Assembly (NCBI GenBank): GCA_020849535.1
Contig: JADLGB010000101.1
Location: forward strand, 1-64,000
From: Candidatus Hydrogenedentota bacterium
Lineage (GTDB): Bacteria > Hydrogenedentota > Hydrogenedentia > Hydrogenedentales > SLHB01
DNA: 64,000 nucleotides
Direction: 5' to 3'
This document shows, piece by piece, positions 54,817-62,714 of the stretch (positions are counted from its first letter, which is position 1; each line of letters begins with the position of its first letter). Under the pieces are notes generated by a model. It was given only the letters and a program-made list of their open reading frames with translations. It had not been told where the DNA came from and searched no databases. A program made the translations under genes and the position numbers.

Positions 54817-55542
54817 ATGGACGAGCGTCCCCTCGACATTACGTACCACTTTGTTTTCGACGGCGATCCGCCGGCGGAGAAACGCTGCGTCGTCCGGTTG
54901 GACCCGGTCTCCCTGGAGACGGCGCACCGCCTCGACCCGCCTCCTCCAGCGTGGACACAACTCCAGGTGGAGCAGTGCTCCGTCTGTCCTTTGAAGGCAA
55001 ACGAATCACCCTATTGCCCAGCCGCACTCTCATTCGTGGAGATCATGGATGATTTCGGCGACCTGCTGTCATACGCCGAGGTCCACGTTACCGTGCAGAC
55101 CCGGGAACGCACGGTAACGCTCACGTGCGCCATTCAGAAGGCGCTCAGTTCGCTCGTGGGTCTGCGGATGGCGACGTGCGGGTGCCCGATCCTCGCGAAG
55201 TTCAAACCGATGGCGCGCTTTCATCTGCCCTTCGCGAGCACCGAGGAAACCGTGTTCCGCTCGGTCAGCGCCTATCTTCTGGCGCAATACTTCATGAGGC
55301 AGCGCGGGCACGCCGCCGACCTTGACCTCGACGGCCTACGTGCCATGTATGACTTGATTCACGAAGTAAACGTCGGGCTGGCCAACCGGCTCCGCGTGAT
55401 CCCCTCAGGCGATGCCCACCTCAACGCCATCGTCATTCTCGATCTCCTCACCCATGCCCTCCCGTATTCCATCGAAGACAAGCTGGTCACGATCGAGCAC
55501 CTCTTCGCGCCCTTTTTGACCGACGATCAGGATGGGGCATGA
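54817..55542 (+). CDS. Conserved cytoplasmic protein, DUF6901-like
   Basis: This 241-residue protein opens DITYHFVFDGDPPAEKRCVVRLD and has a CSVCPLKANESPYCPAAL segment with four Cys, then a helical C-terminal half (VFRSVSAYLLAQYFMRQRGH). This matches my memory of the DUF6901 family; the name should be checked. No signal peptide. The ATG at 54817 lies 46 bases after the oxidoreductase; the longer frame overlaps that gene. Confidence 0.72.
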   Translation: MDERPLDITYHFVFDGDPPAEKRCVVRLDPVSLETAHRLDPPPPAWTQLQVEQCSVCPLKANESPYCPAALSFVEIMDDFGDLLSYAEVHVTVQTRERTVTLTCAIQKALSSLVGLRMATCGCPILAKFKPMARFHLPFASTEETVFRSVSAYLLAQYFMRQRGHAADLDLDGLRAMYDLIHEVNVGLANRLRVIPSGDAHLNAIVILDLLTHALPYSIEDKLVTIEHLFAPFLTDDQDGA

Positions 55543-55561
55543 GCGGGAGTCCGGCTCCAAT

Positions 55562-56173
55562 TCACTCGACTGGATTACGCAGGATGGTTTTCAGTTTCTC
55601 GGGTGCGCAGCGGCGGGGGTCGCTCAGGTAGATTTCGTGGTGTTTTCCCCGGCGAGTCTTGCCTTGCTCTTCGATGAATGCGCGCAACAGATCCAGCGTC
55701 GGACCTTCCGCATCATAAGGCCCGACGTGCAGCACTTGCGCCGCGAAACCCTCCCGCCAGCGCTCGTACCGGACTTCATCCAGCAAAGGCGATGAACGGC
55801 GTTTCTTGAGGTCCTCGCGCGCTCGTTTGATGCGCGCCGGTGTGACCGCCTCAGGTTGCCCAATCATCAGCGTCCAGCACCAGCGTTTCCTGTCGTCCAT
55901 GTTGAACGCGCTGCCGTCCGCCATCCACCACACGGCTTCCAATGGCATGACCTTGTAGTCTTGCTCGGGGTCTGCCAGTTTGATCTCGAATTTCAGCGTG
56001 TACGAAAGACCGTAGAGTGCCTCGACCGCATCGCGAAACCGCGGTTCCGTGTTGGGATTTCCATGGCCGTCGATCATGAGGAAACCCAGTTCCGGCACAT
56101 CCACGAGGCTGGCCTTCTTTGCGGACGCCTCGTAGAGGAACCCGAGTTCCTTCTTCCAGTCGAGCTTGCTCAT
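55562..56173 (-). CDS. GyrI-like domain protein
   Basis: This 203-residue protein of the GyrI-like/SOUL-related superfamily has no DNA-binding domain. Typical pieces: PELGFLMIDGHGNPNTEPRF (about 27-46), an aromatic-rich centre with VWWMADG, and HVGPYDAEGPTLDLL near 150. Members bind small hydrophobic molecules or act as cyclopropanoid hydrolases. It is convergent with the DUF6901-like gene and 41 bases downstream of the FG-GAP gene's end on the same strand. Confidence 0.85.
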   Translation of the reverse strand: MSKLDWKKELGFLYEASAKKASLVDVPELGFLMIDGHGNPNTEPRFRDAVEALYGLSYTLKFEIKLADPEQDYKVMPLEAVWWMADGSAFNMDDRKRWCWTLMIGQPEAVTPARIKRAREDLKKRRSSPLLDEVRYERWREGFAAQVLHVGPYDAEGPTLDLLRAFIEEQGKTRRGKHHEIYLSDPRRCAPEKLKTILRNPVE

Positions 56174-56213
56174 CTCACGCCCCTCATTTGGCCGGGTGTG
56201 TGTTCGTCATGCC

Positions 56214-57350
56214 CTACTTTGGCCCGAAATTGCGGAACAGAAACAACCCATCCTTCCCCGGGGCCACGATTTCCTTCCAGCCGTTGCCATCGATATCCTC
56301 GACCCAGAGGTAGATGCCCGCGCCGCTCGCTTGGCCCGCGGGGCCGTAGTCCAGTGTGTTGCGCACGAAGTTTCCGCCATTGATCTCATAGTAATAGAGA
56401 CCGAGCGGGTCATTCGAACCTGGGTCGTTCCCGTTGTGGGCGCGGTAGCGCTTCCCGGTGATCAATTCCACTTCTCCATCATTATCGATGTCCGCCAACT
56501 GCATCTCGTGGAACTGTGAACGGTCTGTCTCGATGGCATGCTGCAACCACGAGCGCTTGCCTTCCGCATCCACCTTCTGCTCCCACCAGTGCAGGCCGTA
56601 GTCATGTCCCTGGCCGACAATCACATCGTTTGCACCGTCGCCGTTGATATCGTGAACGATCATCGGGCAACTCGCCAGGCCGAATGTGAAATCACGGTGT
56701 TCCTGCCACTGGCCCTCATACGGGTTCTCCGGCGCTTCGAGCCAGCCCCAGCTCAGGATGATATCCGCGCGGCCGTCGCCGTTCAGATCGCCGAAGCCAA
56801 TACCGTGGCCCGCGCCCTCGGGCAGGATCTTCGTCTCCTTGAATTCGCCGGTGCCCTTGCCATTGGCGTCACGAACGAGCTTGAAAATGGAGACGCCCTT
56901 GGTATTGGGTATCACTTCGACATCGCCGTCGGCGTCAATGTCGTAGAAGCAAGGGCGCTCGATGTTGCCCGTCTTGGCGATCAGATGGGTTTGCCATTCC
57001 ACGGGCTGCCCCTTCGGGTTCTCCCGCCAGCTCAGACTCTCGCCCCACCACGCCCCGGTGACGATGTCCATGAACCCATCGCCATTCACATCCATCGGAT
57101 AATCGGAGAAATCGTCGTAGTAGTCCGTTTCGCGCTTGATCGTGCAGATCTTGTTCTGCTTCTTGAAGTCCGGCCCTTCAAACCAGTACTCCCCGGATAC
57201 GATGTCGATGACGCCGTCGTTATTCACATCGAAGGTCGAGCATGCCTCGTAGATCACGTCTCCGATCCGTTCGCGTTCGAACCGCAGCGGGCCCGGATTC
57301 TCTGCAAATGAAAGGACGGTTGCCGTCATGGCCAGGGTAAGGTGAAGCAT
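56214..57350 (-). CDS. Exported FG-GAP/VCBS repeat protein
   Basis: This 378-residue protein has a short signal peptide (cleavage near SFA-ENP, about residue 16) and at least six Asp-rich repeats of the form DVNNDGVIDIVSG, DVNGDGFMDIVTG, DLNGDGRADIILS, each a calcium-binding loop of an FG-GAP beta-propeller. Such proteins bind polysaccharides or surfaces, but no enzymatic part is present. It is divergent from the second Gfo/Idh/MocA gene. Confidence 0.9.
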   Translation of the reverse strand: MLHLTLAMTATVLSFAENPGPLRFERERIGDVIYEACSTFDVNNDGVIDIVSGEYWFEGPDFKKQNKICTIKRETDYYDDFSDYPMDVNGDGFMDIVTGAWWGESLSWRENPKGQPVEWQTHLIAKTGNIERPCFYDIDADGDVEVIPNTKGVSIFKLVRDANGKGTGEFKETKILPEGAGHGIGFGDLNGDGRADIILSWGWLEAPENPYEGQWQEHRDFTFGLASCPMIVHDINGDGANDVIVGQGHDYGLHWWEQKVDAEGKRSWLQHAIETDRSQFHEMQLADIDNDGEVELITGKRYRAHNGNDPGSNDPLGLYYYEINGGNFVRNTLDYGPAGQASGAGIYLWVEDIDGNGWKEIVAPGKDGLFLFRNFGPK

Positions 57351-57454
57351 GTGCCGGTTCTCCCTCGACGGACGCCTCGAAAGCGTCCCGTGTTGTACTT
57401 ACTCCCAAACATCCTAGCAAACGGAGCGTCTCCGGCGAAAGCGTGTGATGCGCG

Positions 57455-57483
57455 TTGAACGCGGGAGACGTACGTGCTATTTT
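57455..57483 (+). promoter_or_regulatory. Sigma70-like promoter
   Basis: TTGAAC (57455-57460), 17 bases, TATTTT (57478-57483). It lies about 70 bases before the ATG of the second Gfo/Idh/MocA gene. Confidence 0.45.
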
Positions 57484-57553
57484 CCGGGGAATCGGCTGGG
57501 GGGCCGGAGGAACACGCGCGCCGCCCCAAACCGTTTGGTTGGAGGGTGAACGA

Positions 57554-58861
57554 ATGGTTGCTCGCGGCATTTCACGGCGGCAATTCTTGAGAGCTTCCGC
57601 TGCGTCGCTTGGGGCCGGCGCCTGGTCGCTATCTCATTCCACGCATGTTCTTGCAATCCCACGCAAGCCCAGTCCGAATGACCGGATTGTGCTTGGATTC
57701 ATCGGCGTGGGGGGCATGGGCCGCTCCCATTTCGACCGCCTGCTCGCGCATCCGGAGGTTCTCATCGCGGCCGTTGCCGATCCAGACAGCCAGCGCCAGG
57801 AGGACGCCAAGGCCAAAGCCGCCGAATCGAAGACCGCAATCGACACCTATGCCGACTTTCGCGAGCTGCTCGATCGCGATGACATCGATGCCGTGTTCGT
57901 CGCGACACCGGATCATTGGCACGCCTTGGCCGCCACCTCCGCCATGCAAGCGGGCAAAGACGTGTATTGCGAGAAGCCCCTAGCCCTAACCATTGCCGAA
58001 GGCCGTGCCATTGTCGATACCTCCCGCCGCTACGGCCGGGTCTGCCAGATGGGAACCCAGCAGCGGAGCGACTGGTGGTTTCGCCACGCCTGCGAAGTCG
58101 TGCGAAATGGGCGGATCGGTCAGGTCACCAAAGCCGTGTGCTTCTTCGGGTCGAATCCCTACCAAGCCTGGCAACCGGACGAGGACCCCCCCGCGACATT
58201 CGATTGGAACCTGTGGTTGGGTCCCGCGCCGTGGCGTCCCTTCAACCGCGCGATCCATCCCTACAATTTCCGCTACTTCCGCGACTACTCGGGCGGCATG
58301 CTGACTGACTGGGGCGTGCACCTCTTCGACATCGCCCAATGGGGTCTCGGCAAGGACGCGACCAGTCCGAGGCGTGTCGAGGCGCAGGGCCACATGTACG
58401 CCGACAACATGTACGAGTTCCCGAAGGTCATGCAGATTCAGTACGACTACGGCGACGTGCGCCTCGAATGGGTGCAGGGCGCCGATGAAAACGTGGAAGT
58501 GGGGCAGGGTTACGGCACCAAGTTTTTCGGAAGCGACGGCGAAGTCTTTGTGAATCGCGGCGGATACCGGCTCCACCCCAAGCCCGGCAAGACCATCGAC
58601 GAGAACATCGGCGGTGACGATCTCCGGTTGTACGAAAGTCCGGGCCATCATCAAGACTTCTTCAACTGCATGCGAACGCGCACGCTGCCGATCTGCGATG
58701 TGGCCACGGGCCACCGTTCGACCTGCATTTCCCATCTCGGCAACATCTCGTTCCGCCTGGGCCGTCCGCTCGAGTACGACCCCGATGCCCAGCGTTTCGT
58801 GAACGACGACGCGGCCAACCACATGCTCGAAAAGCCGATGCGTGCCCCGTGGCACCTTTAA
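57554..58861 (+). CDS. Gfo/Idh/MocA oxidoreductase with Tat signal (second)
   Basis: This 435-residue protein has a twin-arginine signal (SRRQFLRASAASLG, about residues 7-20), nucleotide-binding motif GFIGVGGMGRSHF (about 48) and the family motif CEKPLALT (about 138). It is clearly different from the copy at 53.4 kb. The ATG at 57554 follows GGAGGGTGAACGA. The HEAT-repeat gene starts 17 bases after its stop, so the two form a unit. Substrate unknown. Confidence 0.93.
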   Translation: MVARGISRRQFLRASAASLGAGAWSLSHSTHVLAIPRKPSPNDRIVLGFIGVGGMGRSHFDRLLAHPEVLIAAVADPDSQRQEDAKAKAAESKTAIDTYADFRELLDRDDIDAVFVATPDHWHALAATSAMQAGKDVYCEKPLALTIAEGRAIVDTSRRYGRVCQMGTQQRSDWWFRHACEVVRNGRIGQVTKAVCFFGSNPYQAWQPDEDPPATFDWNLWLGPAPWRPFNRAIHPYNFRYFRDYSGGMLTDWGVHLFDIAQWGLGKDATSPRRVEAQGHMYADNMYEFPKVMQIQYDYGDVRLEWVQGADENVEVGQGYGTKFFGSDGEVFVNRGGYRLHPKPGKTIDENIGGDDLRLYESPGHHQDFFNCMRTRTLPICDVATGHRSTCISHLGNISFRLGRPLEYDPDAQRFVNDDAANHMLEKPMRAPWHL

Positions 58862-58877
58862 GCGGAGTGTTGCGCTC

Positions 58878-60908
58878 ATGAAATCAGGTGTTGTTGCTCT
58901 TTCCATTGTACTCATCTCCGCCACGGCTCATGCCGGTATCACAGAATTAGTGGCCGCACTCTCCGACCCGAATGGCGAGGCGCGTCTCGCCGCCATCGAA
59001 GCCATCGCTCCGGGCCAGTATGGCGCGGACGCCATCGGGCCCGTTGCGGAACTCCTCAACAACGCCAATCCCGCCATCGCGGGGGATGCGCGCGTCGCGC
59101 TGGAACGCGTCGTTGGCCCTTTGACGCAAGAATCCTCGGGGAAGGCGGCAGCGAGCACCGCGCTGTTGTCGGCCCTCTCCACCGTTGAAAACCCCGCGGG
59201 CCGGCGCTGGGTCTATTGGCTCATTTCGTATGCGGGCGGCAAAGAAGCCGTGGCGCCGCTTGTCGCTCTGCTTGACAAGGACTCCGAGACATCCCTGGCG
59301 CTTTTTGCGCTTCAATCAATCGGAGGACAGGAAGTCGCGGACGTACTGCTGGCGAAGCTGCCGGAAGCGAACGATGAACGCCGCGTCGCCATCATCAATG
59401 TGCTTGGCGCCGTTGGCGGCACTTCCACTGTGGCCGCGCTTGCCGAGGAAGCCAAGCGTGACGACCCCGTTGGCTTGGCGGCTATCGAGGCCTTGGGTCG
59501 CATCGGCGCCTTGGAATCAGAGCCGGTCCTCTGGGATCGATTGACCCAGCATGCCGAGCCAAAGTCTCTGTCCGCGTACCTGCGTATGGTGGAGAAGCAA
59601 TCGAACGGCGATGCCCTACCCCTGTATCAGAAGCTCCTGACCTTGAAAGGCGATCCCAAGGCGCGTTGCGCCGCACTGACGGGTGTCGGGAGAACGGGCG
59701 ACTCCAATGCCGTCGAAACCGTGCTGCCTTATCTCGCTTCGGAACGCTCCGATGTGCACGGTGCGGCCTGCAGTGCGCTCGTGGCGCTTCCCGGCGAACA
59801 GGTGGACGCGCACCTGACCAAGCGGCTGGACGATGCCGCGGCGCCCGTGCGCGCGACGATTCTGGGCGTGCTTGCCGCGCGAGACTCTGAAGGTAGCCGT
59901 CAGACGGTTGAACGGGGCCTGCAGGATCCCGAAGCGGAAGTGCGTTCAAGCGCATTGTCTATACTCGCCGAGACCGGTGATAAGAAGTATGAACCGGAGT
60001 TCCTCCGCCAGGCGAAATCCGGCGAACAAACCATGCGCCCCATCGCGCTGCGCGGCTATCTGAATCTAGCGGATGCCGCTTTCGCAGAGGGAGATGCCAC
60101 ACAGGCTCTCGCCATGTATCACACCGCCCTGGAAATCGCGGACCAGGATGCTGAGCGCAAGAGGGCCTTGCTCGGCCTCGCACGCATTGCGAGTCCGGAT
60201 ACTCTGCCGTATTTGGAGAAGCTGGCAGGCACTGAAGGGGTGAGCGAAGAAGTGGGGCTGTGCGCCTTGGCTATCGCCGACAAAAATCGGGACACCGATC
60301 CAGATATGGCGCGCACCATCTACCGCCGCATGGTCGTGGAATCCCCAATCGTCCTGCAGGCGGCGCGCGCTGGGGATGGCCTGCGCGCCATGGGGGACTC
60401 GGTGGACGATGTGCCTCGCAATATGGGATTCATCTCCCGCTGGAAGCTGATAGGACCTTTCCCCAGCTCGGACTTCAATGCGGTGTTCCCGCCGGAATCG
60501 ACCTACGAGCCCGATGCAGAATATGAGGGCGTCGAAGGGGCAAAGCTTCGCTGGACCGATTTGGTCATCGATCACGTACGCGGGATCGTGGAACTCGATC
60601 GAATATTGAAACCAAACGAACAGGTTATTGCGTACGCCTATACCGTGCTCGACGTGCCCCAGGCCATGTCCGCCCAACTTTGGCTGGGCAGCGACGACGG
60701 CGTGAAGGTGTGGGTGAATGGGGAGGTGGTCCACTCCAACAATGCCAGCCGCCGCGTCAAGATCGACAACGACAAAGTGCCGATCAATCTCGTCGCGGGC
60801 CGCAACACTATCCTTCTCAAGATCGTGCAGGGCGGCTCCGGCTGCGGCTTCTGCATCCGAACGATGACCGCGGATGGAAAGCCCCTCGTGTTTCCAACCG
60901 CGCTGTAG
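58878..60908 (+). CDS. Exported HEAT-repeat protein with C-terminal beta-sandwich
   Basis: This 676-residue protein has a signal peptide ending ATAHA-GIT (about residue 19). About ten HEAT-like repeats follow (about 25-430; VAPLVALLDKDSETSLALFALQSI type), then a short TPR-like part. The C-terminal domain (about 525-676; FISRWKLIGPFPSSDFN...WLGSDDGVKVWVNGEVV...GRNTILLKIVQG) is typical of carbohydrate-associated sandwich domains at the ends of exported proteins in these bacteria. The ATG at 58878 gives the signal peptide directly; the longer frame lies in the preceding gene. Confidence 0.85.
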   Translation: MKSGVVALSIVLISATAHAGITELVAALSDPNGEARLAAIEAIAPGQYGADAIGPVAELLNNANPAIAGDARVALERVVGPLTQESSGKAAASTALLSALSTVENPAGRRWVYWLISYAGGKEAVAPLVALLDKDSETSLALFALQSIGGQEVADVLLAKLPEANDERRVAIINVLGAVGGTSTVAALAEEAKRDDPVGLAAIEALGRIGALESEPVLWDRLTQHAEPKSLSAYLRMVEKQSNGDALPLYQKLLTLKGDPKARCAALTGVGRTGDSNAVETVLPYLASERSDVHGAACSALVALPGEQVDAHLTKRLDDAAAPVRATILGVLAARDSEGSRQTVERGLQDPEAEVRSSALSILAETGDKKYEPEFLRQAKSGEQTMRPIALRGYLNLADAAFAEGDATQALAMYHTALEIADQDAERKRALLGLARIASPDTLPYLEKLAGTEGVSEEVGLCALAIADKNRDTDPDMARTIYRRMVVESPIVLQAARAGDGLRAMGDSVDDVPRNMGFISRWKLIGPFPSSDFNAVFPPESTYEPDAEYEGVEGAKLRWTDLVIDHVRGIVELDRILKPNEQVIAYAYTVLDVPQAMSAQLWLGSDDGVKVWVNGEVVHSNNASRRVKIDNDKVPINLVAGRNTILLKIVQGGSGCGFCIRTMTADGKPLVFPTAL

Positions 60909-61036
60909 ATTGGGATAGGGGGGGCGGACACTCCCAATCCGCTACGAGTGTGAGTGCCGGATCCTGTGTCCTGGAACTTGAGAATGGCTATCCACCGCTA
61001 CGTGGCTGCGCCCACCGTATCTGAGTCCTCAGATCC

Positions 61037-61058
61037 GAGATCTCAGATTTGAGATCTC
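61037..61058. terminator. Perfect hairpin between convergent genes
   Basis: GAGATCTCA-GATT-TGAGATCTC is a 9-bp stem with a four-base loop, lying between the ends of the HEAT gene (60908) and the potassium channel gene (61085). No T tract follows on either strand. It may be a bidirectional processing or termination signal. The rest of the gap (60909-61036) shows nothing. Confidence 0.35.
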
Positions 61059-61084
61059 AGATCTCATGGTGTCCGCCCACGCCC

Positions 61085-61879
61085 TCATTGGTCAATGGGC
61101 TCGCCGCAGTGCGGACAACGCCGTTGCGCCTTGGTCCGCTGGATCTCTTCAACGAAGCCCGCTCCCAAGATGCCCGTGGGCAAGGCGAAGAAGCCTATCC
61201 CCAACACCGCCACAGCCGCCGTGACCATTTTCCCTGCCGTTGTCACGGGATACACGTCCCCGTAGCCCACCGTGGTCAGCGTGGCCACCGCCCACCACAT
61301 CGTTGACGGAATGTCGGGAAACTGTTCCGGCTGTGCCTCGTGCTCAACCTGGTACATCACGGCAGACGCAATGATCAGGAGCAAGCCCATGACGGCCCCT
61401 GTCAGCAGCAGCTCCTCCCGTTTCACGCGCAGGACACTCTTCACCACGTGAAGTGCGTGCACGTACCGGCCCACCTTGAGCACCGCGACGATTCGCATGA
61501 GGCGCAAGGCGCGCAGATAGCGGAGGTCCAGCCCGCCAAATCCCGCGACGTAAAAGGGCGCGATGGCCGCCAAGTCGATTACCGCCATCGGAGTAATCGC
61601 ATATCGGAGCCGCCCTACGATGCCGCGGCTGTATCGCGCATCTTCCACGCATGCCCACAGCCGAAGCAGGTACTCGATGGTGAACGCAGCTACGGAGAGT
61701 ACTTCAAAGATATAGAGAAACCGGCCAAAACGTAGCTCGACGCCATGGACCGTTCCGACAATGACCGCGAGGACGTTTGTCGCGATGAGCGTGACGAGAG
61801 CCGCGTTGACGATCCGGCTCAGTCTGCCCTCGCGCTTGTCGTTCCCCAGCAGCTTCCAGATGGCGTTGCGCAATTTCAT
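61085..61879 (-). CDS. Voltage-gated (Kv-type) potassium channel
   Basis: This 264-residue protein has six membrane segments. Segment four carries regularly spaced arginines (RYLRALRLMRIVAVLKVGR, about residues 120-138), and the pore loop has the potassium filter TVGYGD (about 205-210). The C-terminus ends in a CPHCG knuckle. The ATG at 61879 is preceded by GGGGTGAG; the frame is open far upstream, but that part reads unlike protein. Confidence 0.92.
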   Translation of the reverse strand: MKLRNAIWKLLGNDKREGRLSRIVNAALVTLIATNVLAVIVGTVHGVELRFGRFLYIFEVLSVAAFTIEYLLRLWACVEDARYSRGIVGRLRYAITPMAVIDLAAIAPFYVAGFGGLDLRYLRALRLMRIVAVLKVGRYVHALHVVKSVLRVKREELLLTGAVMGLLLIIASAVMYQVEHEAQPEQFPDIPSTMWWAVATLTTVGYGDVYPVTTAGKMVTAAVAVLGIGFFALPTGILGAGFVEEIQRTKAQRRCPHCGEPIDQ

Positions 61880-61909
61880 GAGTCTCACCCCTCTATGAAG
61901 TCCCCGAGT

Positions 61910-61925
61910 GTGCACGGGCGTGCAC
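61910..61925. promoter_or_regulatory. Perfect 16-base palindrome upstream of the channel gene
   Basis: GTGCACG-GG-CGTGCAC lies 31-46 bases before the channel ATG. Position and symmetry suit an operator. Confidence 0.4.
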
Positions 61926-62165
61926 GCCATGAGCACGATACTCCAACGCGAGTCGCGGGAAAAACGCGACACCCCGTGACCCGAAAGGATGACGAGGTTG
62001 CCTCCCTGTGTTTCACTTCCTACGTTTTCGTTATCGCTCCCAACGCGGCATACGCGGATGTATGAAATCACATCGGCCGTGCTTTTGCGGTCAAACCAAG
62101 CCGTTATGGTGTAAAGCACTTCAAATGAATAACTTATGATTGGGTGGTCACTCGGCAGCTTTGGT

Positions 62166-62181
62166 TGGCACACGGGTTGCT
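62166..62181 (+). promoter_or_regulatory. Sigma54-type promoter without an obvious gene
   Basis: TGGCACACGGGTTGCT matches TGGCACG-N4-TTGCT with a single difference and the exact GG-N10-GC spacing. Transcription would start near 62192. A 7-bp inverted repeat (GTGCTTT 62079-62085, AAAGCAC 62113-62119) lies upstream and might bind an activator. Confidence 0.55.
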
Positions 62182-62246
62182 TTCCCCAGTCCAGCGAGGC
62201 AATCCTCGAAGTGGTCGAGGCGAACCTCTCAAAGAGTTGAAAGCCC

Positions 62247-62462
62247 ATGTTTAGCACAGAACAGTCACATTCGATCTGCGCGGCACGGGCCGCGCGCCAT
62301 ACCGGCGAGGCCGGAATGGGCCTGGGATCTTCCCGCGAAGGGCACCCGAGCAGGGTCCTCGAGCGAGAAAACTCTGGTTTGCCGGAGGACACCAATCCGC
62401 TCATGGAGCGGGCCTTGTGTGCCCTGCGGGTGGCCGAACAGGTTCGTTTTGGTTGGGTATAA
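62247..62462 (+). CDS. Doubtful small frame in the sigma54 unit (71 codons)
   Basis: This frame begins about 55 bases after the expected transcription start of the sigma54-type promoter. The predicted peptide has no recognisable family, signal or membrane segment and its ribosome site is weak. It is listed because it is the only plausible frame in the transcript; an untranslated RNA is equally possible. Confidence 0.2.
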   Translation: MFSTEQSHSICAARAARHTGEAGMGLGSSREGHPSRVLERENSGLPEDTNPLMERALCALRVAEQVRFGWV

Positions 62463-62529
62463 GGTAGCCCCTCTACAACCTGAGCATTCTGCGAAGGTTT
62501 TGGTTGCTGACTCCGCCACCTTGGACTCC

Positions 62530-62603
62530 GGCCGCGCAACGTGACACTGGCTCCCTCGACCGAATGCTAAGCCCGGAGTGTTCGGAATACACGTTGCGCG
62601 GCC
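62530..62603 (+). other. Nested inverted repeat, possible structured RNA
   Basis: GGCCGCGCAACGTG-type arms (62530-62543 and 62590-62603) are perfect 14-bp reverse complements, and inside them CCGAA (62560-62564) pairs with TTCGG (62581-62585). The structure directly precedes the C/G hairpin at 62606. Confidence 0.45.
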
Positions 62604-62605
62604 TC

Positions 62606-62639
62606 CCCCCCCTTCTCCCCGAAGGGGGGGCCCTCTTTT
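62606..62639 (+). terminator. Rho-independent-like terminator
   Basis: CCCCCCCTTC (62606-62615), a five-base loop and GAAGGGGGGG (62621-62630) make a perfect 10-bp stem, followed by CCCTCTTTT. It would end transcription from the sigma54-type promoter at 62166, 76 bases before the pectate lyase gene. Confidence 0.5.
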
Positions 62640-62714
62640 CCCTTCTCAATCACCCGCATCCGACTTGACGTCACCACGCGCCTGCGTGACAATGCCCGGA
62701 AGGAGGGTACCCGC

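Noticed and set aside
62530..62603. Inverted repeat resembling an integron attC site (arms near GCGCAAC/GTTGCGC)
   Set aside because: The core boxes do not fit RYYYAAC/GTTRRRY exactly, there is no second site, cassette or integrase in view.
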